Under the pieces are notes generated by a model. That model was given only the letters and a program-made list of their open reading frames with translations. It was not told where the DNA came from and ran no database searches. Positions 1 through 9,132 of a stretch of DNA of 64,000 nt are shown in pieces. The translations under genes were made by a program, and so were the position numbers. This DNA is from Raineyella sp. W15-4. Its GTDB lineage: Bacteria; Actinomycetota; Actinomycetes; Propionibacteriales; Propionibacteriaceae. Every line of letters starts with the position of its first letter. Within the stretch, counting starts at the first letter, position 1. The stretch is taken from positions 3,534,001 through 3,598,000 of the forward strand of contig NZ_CP137079.1 of assembly GCF_033170155.1 (NCBI RefSeq), given 5' to 3'.

Positions 1-866
1 TCCACCAGTGCCGGGACGTCGTCGGCCGGTGCAGCGAGCAGGGCCTCGGCGAGTGCCACCAGGTCGACGTCGACGAAGTAGGCGTGCACCCGGGTACGTA
101 CCTCGGCATGGCCACCGGCACGGTCGAGCCGGTCGAGCACCATCACGGCCGAGGCCACCCGGTCGCGGATGTTGTCGAGCCGGAAGGTCTGCTGGGTGAT
201 CGAGTCGCCGGACTCACGGTCGCGCCAGTAGTAGACGTGGTCGGCGAGGACGTCCACCGACCGCGCGCGCAGGTAGGCGGGCAGGGTGACCGGGTAGTCC
301 TCGTAGCGGATCGCCGGGAAGGTGAACCCCTCCGCATCCCAGAAGCTGCGCCGATAGACCTTGTTCCAGACCATCCGGTCACGCATCAACGCGGGGAACG
401 CGTCGATCGTGGTGGCCAGCCGCGTCGTGGCGAACGGCTCCTCGTGGGTCCAGGACTGGTACGCCCCGCGGGCCCTGCTGAACCGGTAGGCGTTGCCGCC
501 GGCGATATCGGAACCGGTCGCCTCCAGCGACCCCACCAGCCGGGAGTAGGCCCGCGGCGCGACCAGGTCGTCGCTGTCGACAAAGGTCAGGTAGCGGCCG
601 GTCGCGTAGGCCGTGCCGGTGTTGCGGGCCGGGCCGAGCCCCTGGTTCTGCTGACGGACGAGGTGGAACCGCGGGTCACGGGCGACGTACGCCTCGGCCA
701 CCGCGAGAGAGCCGTCCGGCGACCCGTCGTCGACGAGGATCACCTCGAGGTCGGTGAGGGTCTGCACCCGCAGCGACTCCAGACAGTCCCCGATGTAGTC
801 CTGCACGTTGTAGAACGGCACGACAACGCTGAGCAGCGGGACACCCGACAGTGGCCCCTCGGACAT
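1..866 (-). CDS. Family 2 glycosyltransferase, C-terminus beyond window
   Basis: The reading frame opens at ATG 866 behind a GGGGAGGG ribosome site and runs off the left edge, so only about the first 288 residues are present. The N-terminus reads as a GT-A fold family 2 glycosyltransferase: a hydrophobic first strand ending in VVPFYN, the VDDGSPDGS nucleotide-binding turn near residue 45, and the DSDD metal-binding motif near residue 100. It probably transfers a sugar from a nucleotide donor in surface-glycan assembly. It is the last gene of a minus-strand run after the acetyltransferase and nonulosonate synthase, 11 bases after the latter. It is closely similar in layout to the larger GT2 at 2666-4516, so the two may be diverged paralogues. 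Donor and acceptor are unknown. Confidence 0.88.
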   Translation of the reverse strand, partial: MSEGPLSGVPLLSVVVPFYNVQDYIGDCLESLRVQTLTDLEVILVDDGSPDGSLAVAEAYVARDPRFHLVRQQNQGLGPARNTGTAYATGRYLTFVDSDDLVAPRAYSRLVGSLEATGSDIAGGNAYRFSRARGAYQSWTHEEPFATTRLATTIDAFPALMRDRMVWNKVYRRSFWDAEGFTFPAIRYEDYPVTLPAYLRARSVDVLADHVYYWRDRESGDSITQQTFRLDNIRDRVASAVMVLDRLDRAGGHAEVRTRVHAYFVDVDLVALAEALLAAPADDVPALV

Positions 867-877
867 CGGCCCTCCCC

Positions 878-1930
878 TCAGATCAGGTCCCAGGACAGCG
901 CGGTCCCCCGGGCCACGTCCCGGCGGAACGTACGCCCCTCGACCACCGAGAACAGGTCCGGAGCCAGCCCCAGGGCGGGGCGTACGGAGCGGACGTTGTC
1001 GGGACCGACCACCTCGCCGGCAGCGACGTCGCGGGTGACGTAGAGCGAGCGGCGGAACCGCAGGCCCTCCGCCTCGGCGTCGCGGGCGCCGATCACCGGC
1101 TCGCCGAGCGCCTGCCAGGCCGTCCGGGTCTCCCGGACCAGCGCAGCCAGTTCCGGGCCCTCGAGGGAGAAGGCGGAGTCGACCCCGCCGGAGGCGCGGT
1201 CGGTGGTGACGTGCTTCTCGACCAGCACCGCGCCGAACGCGACCGAGGCGATCGCCGCGCCGATGCCGAGGGTGTGGTCGGACAGCCCGATCATCGTCCC
1301 GAACGCGTCCCGCATCACCGGGATGCCGCGCAGGTTGGAGTCGCGCGGGTCGGCCGGGTAGGAGGTGGTGCAGGACAGCACGACGATCTGCTCGTTGCCG
1401 ACCGCCCGGGCGGCCTCGACGGCGGCGTTGATCTCGCCGAGGGAGGCCATCCCGGTGGAGATGATGATCGGCTTGCCGCAGGCGGCGGCCCGCCGGATCA
1501 GCGGCAGGTCGACGATCTCGGAGGAGGCGATCTTGTACGCCGGCACGCCGAGCGACTCCAGGAAGTCCACGGCGGTCGGGTCGAACGGGCTGGAGAAGGC
1601 CAGCAGACCCCGTTCGGCGGCGCGGTCGAAGATCGGCTGGTGCCACTCCCAGGGGGTGTGCGCCTCCTGGTACAGGTCGTACAACCGCCGGCCACCCCAC
1701 AGCTCGTGGTCGTCCTTGAGCCGGAAGTCGGGGCTGTCGACGTCGAGGGTGATAGTGTCGGCGGTGTAGGTCTGCAGCTTGACCGCGTGGGCACCGGCGT
1801 CGGCGGCCAGGTCGACGATGGCCAGCGCCTTGTCCAGCGAGCCGTCGTGGTTGCCGGACATCTCGGCGATGATGAACGGCTCGTGGCCGGGGCCGATCGC
1901 GGTGTGGCCGATACGGATCTCGTCCAGCAT
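878..1930 (-). CDS. pseI: Nonulosonic acid synthase (PseI/NeuB family)
   Basis: This enzyme condenses phosphoenolpyruvate with a hexosamine-derived aldehyde to make a nine-carbon nonulosonate such as pseudaminic or sialic acid. The 350-residue protein begins with the family motif AEMSGNHDGS near residue 22, has a TIM-barrel core with KLQTYTADT and STGMAS, a metal/substrate motif GLSDHT, and a C-terminal SAF (antifreeze-like) domain from about residue 290 to the end. The wording of the core is closer to PseI than to NeuB, but the exact product cannot be decided from sequence. I chose ATG 1930 because GGAG lies eight bases upstream; GTG 1936 is the alternative. It follows an acetyltransferase gene by two bases. 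Other nonulosonate genes (dehydratase, aminotransferase, CMP-transferase) are not in the window. Confidence 0.9.
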   Translation of the reverse strand: MLDEIRIGHTAIGPGHEPFIIAEMSGNHDGSLDKALAIVDLAADAGAHAVKLQTYTADTITLDVDSPDFRLKDDHELWGGRRLYDLYQEAHTPWEWHQPIFDRAAERGLLAFSSPFDPTAVDFLESLGVPAYKIASSEIVDLPLIRRAAACGKPIIISTGMASLGEINAAVEAARAVGNEQIVVLSCTTSYPADPRDSNLRGIPVMRDAFGTMIGLSDHTLGIGAAIASVAFGAVLVEKHVTTDRASGGVDSAFSLEGPELAALVRETRTAWQALGEPVIGARDAEAEGLRFRRSLYVTRDVAAGEVVGPDNVRSVRPALGLAPDLFSVVEGRTFRRDVARGTALSWDLI

Positions 1931-1932
1931 CT

Positions 1933-2574
1933 TCACTTCTCCTGGGGCTGTGCGGGGGGTTCGGACGGCTCGGTGGGGTGCGGCGGCCGTGCGCCGGGCT
2001 GCCGGCCCGGCTCCGGCCTCGGGCTCGGCCCCGGCTGGGCGGCCGGCCGCGGCGGTGTCGGCCGCGGCACCGCGGGCCGGGTCCGGCGGACGTGGTGGAC
2101 CAGGGTCGGGGTGCCGTCGATGTCGCGGACGTACGTCTCCACCTCGGCGAAGCCCTGCCGGCGGTTGAACGAGCGGACCGCCTCGTTGGCGTCGAGGACC
2201 TCGGCCTCCATCACGGTGATCCGGCGCCCTTTGTCGCGCAGCGCGTCGACGTACGTCAGCGCGTCGCGCTGGATCTGGATCCAGGCGGGCAGCAGCTCAC
2301 CGCGCGCGGTGAGGCCGGCGTTGTCTAGGTAGTAGCCCCACCACAGGGTGCCGGCGTCCCAGTCGATGTCCCACAGCGACACGACCCCGGCGGGGATCCT
2401 GCCGCGCTCGTAGATCAACACCGTACGGGTGGGGTCGGCCGCCACCCGCTGCCACCACGCGGCGTGCTCGGCGGGACCGATCTCGTGCTGGGTGAGCGAC
2501 ACGGCGCGCACCTCGGGGTGATTGCGCCAGCTCCGGACAGGCTCACGGTCCTCGTCGGTGGCGGGACGCAGCAT
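1933..2574 (-). CDS. GNAT-family N-acetyltransferase with proline-rich tail
   Basis: The 213-residue protein has a GNAT acetyltransferase domain over roughly residues 1-165, shown by the N-terminal RPATDEDREPVRSWRNHP helix region, a GVVSLWDID central strand and a final segment ending in NRRQGFAEVETY, typical of the acetyl-CoA fold. Residues 165-213 form a proline/arginine-rich tail of low complexity. PseH-type and other GNAT enzymes acetylate amino sugars during nonulosonate synthesis, and its position two bases before the synthase gene suggests the same role here; this is inference from context. ATG 2574 follows GGAGGTCATC, which fixes the start. The tail is probably disordered and is not part of the known family. 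Confidence 0.8.
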   Translation of the reverse strand: MLRPATDEDREPVRSWRNHPEVRAVSLTQHEIGPAEHAAWWQRVAADPTRTVLIYERGRIPAGVVSLWDIDWDAGTLWWGYYLDNAGLTARGELLPAWIQIQRDALTYVDALRDKGRRITVMEAEVLDANEAVRSFNRRQGFAEVETYVRDIDGTPTLVHHVRRTRPAVPRPTPPRPAAQPGPSPRPEPGRQPGARPPHPTEPSEPPAQPQEK

Positions 2575-2665
2575 GATGACCTCCTGGCGGGGCCCGGGCT
2601 CGGGCCGGTGGGCTCGACGCCCTACGGTAGCGCGCCGGCGCGTGGGGTGGCCCCGGTGATGCTCG

Positions 2666-4516
2666 TCAGCGACCGCCGTCCGCACGGACGGCGCCTTCCG
2701 CACCAACGGCAGCGTCCAGGATGCGGTGGGTGAGCACCGCATGACCGTCGTCATCCCGGTGCAGGCGGAGCCGTCGGTCGCCGGCCACCGTCGCGATCCC
2801 CGGGCCGGACAGCATGACCGGCTCGGCCTCGGTCGCTCCCTCGCGACGGAACAGCACCCGTCGGGTCGCCGCCCGGCCGACCGGGTCGTCGGCGGGGTCA
2901 TCGGCCAGCAGCGCGTCCACCGCGACCCGGGCGACGTGGTCGACGACCGGGGTCTCGACGGCGGGCGTCGGCCAGGGCCGATCCACCACGACGGTGCCCG
3001 TCGAGTGGACGGTGTGCACCCTGATCATCCCGTCGTCCAGGTCGAGCCGGTCGATCACCGGCACCCGGCGCACCCGGCTGAACGCCAGCGCGCCGTCCCG
3101 GATGACGGCCTGCAGCCAGTAGCCGGCGCGACGTACGCCGTGCAGCTGGTCCTCGGCGACGGGCACCCCTCCGGTCCAGGACAGCGGGCCGGCCTGGATG
3201 GTGATCCGCAGCGGGGTGGTGCCGGTGAGCCGGGCCAGGTCGGCGGTGTCGACGGTGACGTCGAGCTGGATGCCGCCCGGCAGGGTCGACGTCTTCACGG
3301 CCGGCCGGACCGGCCCGACGGTCGCCTGGGCGGTGGCGACCAGCGCCAGTGGCTTCGGCAGCGGCAGGGTGAGACGGTAGTGGAAAGCGTCCGGCAACAC
3401 GATCAGGTCGGCGAGCCGGGCCTGCCGCGGCCGGGACGGGAGGGCACGCCGGACGGCCGTGAGGCCTTTGCGGGCCGCCCGGACCGGCAGCGGTCGGGGG
3501 GTCTTCCCGGCGGCGGTGACGACCTCGGGGGTCCGGTCGCCGGCGCGGTACCGCGCGATCGCCAGCGCCTGCTCGAGGTCGCCGGTCCGCAGCGCGGCGT
3601 ACGCCCGGCGCAGGTCCGGCACCGCCAGGGCGATCCGGTCGGGGTCGATCCGCTCGGCGAGGTCGGCGGCGAGCGGCCGCATCTCGGTACGGTCCGCGGG
3701 GCCGGCGGCCACCAGTGAGCCGAGCACTTCACGGAGGTCCACGTCGACGAAGTGGCTGTGGACCAGTTCGCGCAGCTCGTCGTCGCCGTGCCCGTCGACC
3801 AGGTCCAGCACGGTGACGGCGGCGGTCACCCGGTCGCGGACGTTGTGCACCCGGTCACCCTGCTGGGAGATCGAGTCGCCGGAGGGCCGTTCCCGCCAGA
3901 CGTAGACCGGGTCGGGCAGCAGGTCGACCGCCCGCGCCTCGAGATGGGCCCGGATCGCGACCGGGTAGTCCTCGAAGAGCATCGCCGGGAAGGTGAAGCC
4001 GTGGTCGTCCCAGAAGCTGCGGCGCCACAGTTTGTTCCACACCATCCGGTCACGCATCAGCAACGGCACCTCGCGGATGCCGGTCCGCTGCAGCCGTTCG
4101 GCGAACGGCTCCCGATGCGCCCAGGACGTCTCCAGGCCGCGCTGCAGACCGAGCCGCCAGACGTTCGCCCCGGCGAAGTCGGAGCCGGACTCCTCCAGGC
4201 TGGTGGCGAGTTGCTCGAACGCCCGGGGGGCGAGCAGGTCGTCGCTGTCGACGAACATCAGGTAGCGGCCGGATGCGTGGCGGATGCCCAAGTTGCGGGC
4301 CGGGCCCGGGCCGCTCCGCTCCTGGCGGACGATCCGGAACCGCGGGTCGGTGGCACAGACCTCGGCGGCGACCTGCCCGGACCGGTCGGCGGAACCGTCG
4401 TCGACGAGGATCACCTCGAAATCGCCGAGGGTCTGGCGGCGGATCGAGTCCAGGCAGTCCCGGATGTACCCCTCCACCCCGCAGAACGGCACGACGGCGC
4501 TCACCAGTGGGCTCAC
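2666..4516 (-). CDS. Large family 2 glycosyltransferase with C-terminal beta-rich domain
   Basis: A 616-residue protein starting at GTG 4516 behind GAGGAGGTCCT. Residues 1-230 are a GT2 domain with SAVVPFCGVEGY at the start, the VDDGSADRS motif and the DSDD metal site near residue 95; WNKLWRR and FEDYPV follow. Residues about 230-340 look helical. The last 250 residues, which contain repeated short hydrophobic strands and ITIQAGPLSWTGG, look like a separate beta-rich domain resembling the C-terminal regions of teichoic-acid type transferases. It probably adds a sugar or polyol unit to a surface polymer. It is the first gene of the minus-strand glycan operon and is divergent from the gene at 4686. 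Donor and acceptor are not readable. Confidence 0.85.
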   Translation of the reverse strand: MSPLVSAVVPFCGVEGYIRDCLDSIRRQTLGDFEVILVDDGSADRSGQVAAEVCATDPRFRIVRQERSGPGPARNLGIRHASGRYLMFVDSDDLLAPRAFEQLATSLEESGSDFAGANVWRLGLQRGLETSWAHREPFAERLQRTGIREVPLLMRDRMVWNKLWRRSFWDDHGFTFPAMLFEDYPVAIRAHLEARAVDLLPDPVYVWRERPSGDSISQQGDRVHNVRDRVTAAVTVLDLVDGHGDDELRELVHSHFVDVDLREVLGSLVAAGPADRTEMRPLAADLAERIDPDRIALAVPDLRRAYAALRTGDLEQALAIARYRAGDRTPEVVTAAGKTPRPLPVRAARKGLTAVRRALPSRPRQARLADLIVLPDAFHYRLTLPLPKPLALVATAQATVGPVRPAVKTSTLPGGIQLDVTVDTADLARLTGTTPLRITIQAGPLSWTGGVPVAEDQLHGVRRAGYWLQAVIRDGALAFSRVRRVPVIDRLDLDDGMIRVHTVHSTGTVVVDRPWPTPAVETPVVDHVARVAVDALLADDPADDPVGRAATRRVLFRREGATEAEPVMLSGPGIATVAGDRRLRLHRDDDGHAVLTHRILDAAVGAEGAVRADGGR

Positions 4517-4636
4517 AGGACCTCCTCGCAGCGGATGCCTGCATCGTAGTGGCGCGGAGCCCGGCCGCCGCATCGACGAGGAGTCGGCACGGCATCGACG
4601 GCCGGCCGTGGCACTGGGGCCCCGGCGCCACGCTGC

Positions 4637-4642
4637 TAGAGT
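4637..4642 (+). promoter_or_regulatory. Candidate -10 box TAGAGT
   Basis: TAGAGT fits the actinobacterial TAnnnT consensus and lies about 44 bases before the GTG start at 4686, between divergent glycan genes. No convincing -35 is visible. The same hexamer recurs before the genes at 9133 and 16572. Confidence 0.4.
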
Positions 4643-4685
4643 CAGTCTGGGGGTATGTCCGTCACCGGTCGGCAGTAGGAGGAGT

Positions 4686-5519
4686 GTGGACCAGACCAAC
4701 CACTGGTACGGTCACGCGCACATCCTCGCCGAGTACGCCGGCCTCGATCCCGAGAGCCCGCCACCGATCCGAGGGATCGTCCAGCACGGGTGGACCTTCG
4801 TCCACGGCTTCGGCTACCACAACACCGACTGGAGCATGGCCAAGTTCGCCTGGTCCGACGTCTGTCGTCGCCGGGGCGAGGCGATCGGCTGGCGCAACTA
4901 CCTGGTGATCGGGGCCCCTTATCTCTATCTCATGGAGATCCTCGATGATCCGCACCAGGAACGCGAGGGAACGATCTGGTACCCCTTCCACGGGACCCTC
5001 GACTACGAGACGGTGCAGGGCAGCCACCAGGCGCTGATCGACGAGATCCGCGACACGGAGGAGGGCCCGGTGACGATGTGCCTCTACTACGTCGAGTACG
5101 AGGACCCGGAGATCCGCGGGCTGTACGAGGACGCCGGCTTCCGGGTGATCACTCACGGGCATCGCGGCCGGATGTGGCAGGGCACCGACCGGTTCTTCCT
5201 CTTCCGGCAGCTGGGCGAGCTGCGCCGCCACCGGCGGGTCGCCTCGAACCGGCTGACCACTGCGGTGTTGTACGGCGTCGCGGCCGGATGCGAGCCGGCG
5301 GTCTACGGCGACCCGATGGAGTTCGTCGGGGCCAAGGCCGGCTTCGACGGCACCGGCCTGTTGGAGGCGACCCTGCCGGATCTGTTCGGCAAACGGATCG
5401 ACCTCGAGCTGGCCCGCGCGACGACCCGGACGGAGCTGGGTGCCGACTTCGTGATGTCCCCCGAGGAACTGCGCTACGTGTTGGGATGGCAGGAACCATG
5501 GCTCGCATCGTCGAACTGA
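4686..5519 (+). CDS. Unrecognised protein of the surface-glycan cluster
   Basis: The 277-residue soluble protein has no membrane segment or signal peptide. It starts at GTG 4686 with AGGAGG only three bases upstream, which is tight but is the only site before the conserved-looking start NHWYGHAHI. The pattern of short hydrophobic strands, a central WYPFHGTLDY segment and the later VTMCLYYVEYED and DRFFLFRQLGEL stretches recalls GT-B type or CDP-glycerol-transferase-like proteins of capsule clusters, but I recognise no diagnostic motif. It overlaps the next gene by 22 bases, so the two are translated together. A role in glycan assembly is inferred from context only. Confidence 0.6.
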   Translation: MDQTNHWYGHAHILAEYAGLDPESPPPIRGIVQHGWTFVHGFGYHNTDWSMAKFAWSDVCRRRGEAIGWRNYLVIGAPYLYLMEILDDPHQEREGTIWYPFHGTLDYETVQGSHQALIDEIRDTEEGPVTMCLYYVEYEDPEIRGLYEDAGFRVITHGHRGRMWQGTDRFFLFRQLGELRRHRRVASNRLTTAVLYGVAAGCEPAVYGDPMEFVGAKAGFDGTGLLEATLPDLFGKRIDLELARATTRTELGADFVMSPEELRYVLGWQEPWLASSN

Positions 5520-7369
5520 CCTATCCGGACAACGTCACCCTGTTGCCGGGGGCGACCCAGAACTGGCGGGATCTCCCGGACGACCGTAGATCCCGGGAGG
5601 ACGCCGACCCGGGGACGACCGCCGGCACGGCCGAGGACGCCGAGCTGTCCGGCACCCGCAGCGACCGAGTGGCCGCCATCGGCCTCGACCCGGCCGAGGC
5701 CGACGAGTCCCCCGACAGCTACGTCACCCCCGACGCCGGCGACATCCCGGGGCCCGGGGCGGCCTCCCCGCTGCTGCACGGCATCGTCGACCGGCTGTTC
5801 GCGACCCTGCCGGCAGCCGCACGGCGGTGCCTGGTGATCGGGCCGCACGATCCGCGACTGCTGGCCCGGATCGCCGAGCGGGTGACCGAACTCACCGTGG
5901 TGGTCCGGGCGATCCCGGACGCCGCCACGATCGGCACCGCGCTGCCACAGGCCACCGTGTTGTGCGGCAACCTCGCCGCGGCACGCCGCCGCGGGGGAAC
6001 GTACGACCTGGTCCTTGCCCTGGACGACGTGACCCGGGTGCACTCGCTGGAGGATGCGCCACGGAGCTGGCGCGAACTGGCCGATGAGGTCGTCGCCTGC
6101 GTCGCCACGGGCGGCACCCTGGCCCTCGGCCTCGAGAACGATCTGGGGCTGCACCGGGTGCTGGCTCCCGAGGCGGAGAGCTCGCGGGACCTGGACGGCA
6201 ACTGGTCGCCGCTGGCCAGCTGGGACGCCAGCCGTCCCCGGACGCCGGAGCAGGTCGCGGAGTTCGCGGCCGCAGTCGGCGCCATGCTGGCGGGCGTGCG
6301 CTCGGCCGACCGTACGATCCCCACCGGCCCGACCTCCTACCAGGTCTTCCCGGACTGGCGCGCCCCGCACACCGCGGGCACCCGGCTGGACGAGGCCGCC
6401 GGGCCGCTGCGTGACCTGCTGGCCGCCCTCGCCGGACGCCCGGTCACCGACCGGCCCCCGGCTCCCGGCCTGTTGCAGCGGCGCGCCGTCGCGATGGCCG
6501 ACCGCTGGCCCGACGTCTGCGCCGGCTGGGTCCTGCTCTGGGGCCCGGGCGCGCCGACCGAAGAAGTGCCGGCCCTGTTGCAGGCCAGGGGCGACGGCCG
6601 GACGATCCGCTGGGTCGCCGCGCCGGACGGCCGGGTCCGCCGGACACCGGTCCCCGATCACGACATCCCGGGCTCCACCGACATCCCGGGCCCCACCGGC
6701 ATCCCTAGCCACCCCGAGGTCCCGGACCCGAGCCCGGTCGCCGTGCCCCCGCTGGGCCGCACCCTGCTGCTCGACCTGGTCGAGGCCGCGACCGAGTCCG
6801 ACACACCGCGACTGCGCCGGCTGTTGGGCGGCTGGCGGCGCTGGCTGGAGTCGCACGCCGCCGACGGTGTGCTGCCCGCCGCGTACGCCGACGCCCGCTT
6901 CGGCAACCTGCTGGCCGGCACCGATACCGATCCCGCCCCGGTCCCGCTGGAGCCGGCGGCCGCCCCCGCCGGGCTGCCCGAGGTGATCTGGGTGGCCCTG
7001 GCCGACCTGCTGGCGACCTGGCGGGCGGCCGGCATCCGGACCCCATGGCCGACCTCGATGCATCCGCACACCGTGTTCCGGGCGCTCGCCGCCATGGCCG
7101 CGGTCCCCGCCCCCGACGACGTCGCCCGATACTGGCCGCGTCCGGATCGCGGGACGCCCGAGGACCGTCCGATGACCCGGCAGGAGATGATGGCGGTGAT
7201 CACCCGGCAACGCGAACAGCTGCACGGCGCCTGGTCGCGGTTCCACTGGGACGAGAAGCAGTACCTGACCTACCGCGCCGAGACGTTCGCCGGACGCGTC
7301 GCCCGCCGACTGAAGCGGGAGGCCGTCCGAGGGGCGCGTACCCTGACCGGCCGCGACGACGCGGAATGA
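5498..7369 (+). CDS. Large methyltransferase-like protein, surface-glycan cluster
   Basis: A 623-residue protein beginning at ATG 5498 inside the preceding gene. After an acidic low-complexity stretch (residues 30-80), residues 105-225 resemble a class I SAM-dependent methyltransferase fold: CLVIGPHDPRLL takes the place of the usual glycine-rich loop, followed by TYDLVLALDDV and a GGTLALGLEN strand. The glycine loop is degenerate (GPHDPR), so catalysis is uncertain. A second half with an aspartate/proline-rich linker near residue 390 and a tryptophan-rich C-terminus is unrecognised; an HWDEKQ stretch near residue 588 precedes a basic end. It may methylate a surface sugar, or may be an inactive scaffold. 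Membership of the glycan operon is certain from the overlap. Confidence 0.65.
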   Translation: MARIVELTYPDNVTLLPGATQNWRDLPDDRRSREDADPGTTAGTAEDAELSGTRSDRVAAIGLDPAEADESPDSYVTPDAGDIPGPGAASPLLHGIVDRLFATLPAAARRCLVIGPHDPRLLARIAERVTELTVVVRAIPDAATIGTALPQATVLCGNLAAARRRGGTYDLVLALDDVTRVHSLEDAPRSWRELADEVVACVATGGTLALGLENDLGLHRVLAPEAESSRDLDGNWSPLASWDASRPRTPEQVAEFAAAVGAMLAGVRSADRTIPTGPTSYQVFPDWRAPHTAGTRLDEAAGPLRDLLAALAGRPVTDRPPAPGLLQRRAVAMADRWPDVCAGWVLLWGPGAPTEEVPALLQARGDGRTIRWVAAPDGRVRRTPVPDHDIPGSTDIPGPTGIPSHPEVPDPSPVAVPPLGRTLLLDLVEAATESDTPRLRRLLGGWRRWLESHAADGVLPAAYADARFGNLLAGTDTDPAPVPLEPAAAPAGLPEVIWVALADLLATWRAAGIRTPWPTSMHPHTVFRALAAMAAVPAPDDVARYWPRPDRGTPEDRPMTRQEMMAVITRQREQLHGAWSRFHWDEKQYLTYRAETFAGRVARRLKREAVRGARTLTGRDDAE

Positions 7370-7435
7370 CCCGGCGACCGGCGTCCTGAACGACCGGTCC
7401 CCACCCCCAGCGGACACGACGCGGAAGGATCCTGC

Positions 7436-9040
7436 ATGACGTCACCCAAGACCACGGTGCCCGCCGGCGGTCAGGACGCGGAGCGCACCGAGCGGACGTC
7501 GGGGCGGCTGGCGAAGCGGTACGCCGCGCTGCTCGAGATCCTCGGCCCGACCGTCCAGCGGCCGGGGGTGGTCGTCGGCTTCCTCTCCACCCTCGCCCTG
7601 GCGATGAGCGCGCTGATGCCCAAGGAGAGCAAGCAGTACGACCTGCCGCTCCTGTTCGGTTTCATCCGTGACTGGATGAACCGGGGCGTCGGCGTCGCCT
7701 TCGCCGTCTGCGGCGGGATCCTGTTGGCGCTGGCGTGGATCCAGGCGCGTCCGCGGGCCCACCACCCGGTGGCCCGCCCGCTGGCCCAAACGATGGCGAT
7801 CGCCGGCATCTGGTCTCTCCCCCTCATCTTCGCCCTGCCGTTCGGCAGTCTCGACGGCTATGCGTACCTGGACCAGGGCTGGCAGCTGAACCACCACCTC
7901 AGCCCGTACAAGATCGGCCTGGCGACGGACCTCGGCCCGTTCGCCGGGCACGTGTCGTACGTGTGGGTGGGCACCACGACGGTCTATCCCCCGCTCGCCC
8001 TCCGGTTCGGACAGCTCGCCGTGCTGATCGGCGGCTCCCACCCGTACTGGTCGCTGGTCGCCCTGCACCTGCTGGACCTGTTCTCCCTGCTGCTGGGCGC
8101 CTGGGCGGTGAAGCGCCTGGCGGCCGGCATGGGCCGGAACGTCCCCAAGGCGCTGTGGTGGTACCTCAACCCGCTGATGATCATCTCCGGCATCGGTGGG
8201 CTCCACCACGAGCTGCTGATGACCTCGCTGATGCTGGTCGGACTGATGCTGGCCCGGACCCGCTACGGCATCGTCACCGGCAGCGTCGCCATCGCCGTCG
8301 CCGCCGCGGTGAAGCAGCCGGCCGTCTTCGTGCTGCCGGCACTGGTGATCGCCACCCTTCCCGCGGCGGTGGCACTCGCCGGTGGGGTACGGATGTGGGT
8401 CCAGATCGCCTGGCGCGCGGTCGTCTCCGCTGCCGTCGTGGCGGCCGGCTTCGCCGCCGTTACCTGGGCCTCCGGGCTGGGTTACGGCTGGCGGGACGCG
8501 CTCGGTGTTCCCGGGAGCACGTTCACCCTGTCCCCCACGGCCATCCTCGGCCAGGTCGTCGGTTTCTTCTACCGCCACGCCACCGGGGTGAAACTCGGCC
8601 AGGGCGTCGCGAATGATCCGGTCGGGATGGTCGTCGCCGGCATCGTCGCGATCTGGTTCGTCATCGAGATCGTCCGCCTCAGCCCGCACCGCTGGCCCAC
8701 GCTGGCCTGGGTCGGGTCGCTGGCGTTCGGGCTTGCCTCGCCCAGCCTGTGGCCGTGGTACCTCATTCCTATCCCGGTGATGTTCGGCCTGGAGCGGCAC
8801 GACCAGGACGACGTACGTCGCCGGATCGCCTTCGTCCTGGGTCTCTCCTTCGCCCAGGTGGTGATCGAGAACACCGGCTTCCAGCGGTACGGCAGCCTGG
8901 CGGCGGCCCTCATCCTGGCCGTCTCGTGGCTCTACTTCTCCCGTCTGCACCCGGGCATTGCCCGCTCCCTGACCGACCGTACGCCCGGCCCGGCCCGGCT
9001 TGCCGGCCCGGACGAGGGAGCCCTGCGCCCCGAGGCATGA
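7436..9040 (+). CDS. Polytopic GT-C mannosyltransferase, MptB-like
   Basis: A 534-residue integral membrane protein with about 12 hydrophobic helices. MptB/MptA-type enzymes use polyprenyl-phosphate mannose to elongate alpha-1,6-mannan of lipomannan or lipoarabinomannan. Features seen here that fit are the first extracytoplasmic loop with SLDGYAYLDQGW (an acidic catalytic-type loop), SPYKIG, TVYPPLAL, and WWYLNPLMIISGIGGLHHE. The start at ATG 7436 has GGAAGGA eight bases upstream. It follows the methyltransferase-like gene by 66 bases on the same strand. The C-terminal 40 residues are hydrophilic. The polyprenyl-phosphate sugar donor is known for the family; mannose specificity here is inferred. 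Confidence 0.75.
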   Translation: MTSPKTTVPAGGQDAERTERTSGRLAKRYAALLEILGPTVQRPGVVVGFLSTLALAMSALMPKESKQYDLPLLFGFIRDWMNRGVGVAFAVCGGILLALAWIQARPRAHHPVARPLAQTMAIAGIWSLPLIFALPFGSLDGYAYLDQGWQLNHHLSPYKIGLATDLGPFAGHVSYVWVGTTTVYPPLALRFGQLAVLIGGSHPYWSLVALHLLDLFSLLLGAWAVKRLAAGMGRNVPKALWWYLNPLMIISGIGGLHHELLMTSLMLVGLMLARTRYGIVTGSVAIAVAAAVKQPAVFVLPALVIATLPAAVALAGGVRMWVQIAWRAVVSAAVVAAGFAAVTWASGLGYGWRDALGVPGSTFTLSPTAILGQVVGFFYRHATGVKLGQGVANDPVGMVVAGIVAIWFVIEIVRLSPHRWPTLAWVGSLAFGLASPSLWPWYLIPIPVMFGLERHDQDDVRRRIAFVLGLSFAQVVIENTGFQRYGSLAAALILAVSWLYFSRLHPGIARSLTDRTPGPARLAGPDEGALRPEA

Positions 9041-9087
9041 GCCCCGGCACGGGAGGGCGACGGACGACCCGGGGTCGGCGCGCTCGG

Positions 9088-9093
9088 TAGAGT
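9088..9093 (+). promoter_or_regulatory. Candidate -10 box TAGAGT
   Basis: TAGAGT, an actinobacterial TAnnnT box, lies 40 bases before the acyl carrier protein start and would give a short leader. The -35 side is not recognisable. Confidence 0.4.
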
Positions 9094-9132
9094 GGGCGCG
9101 TCACCCGTACGCCCCTCCAGGAAGCCGAGAGC

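Noticed and set aside
5474-7417. Minus-strand frame opposite the methyltransferase-like gene
   Set aside because: Composition is glycine/arginine-rich with no fold signature, while the plus strand has a well-placed start and coupling to its neighbour.
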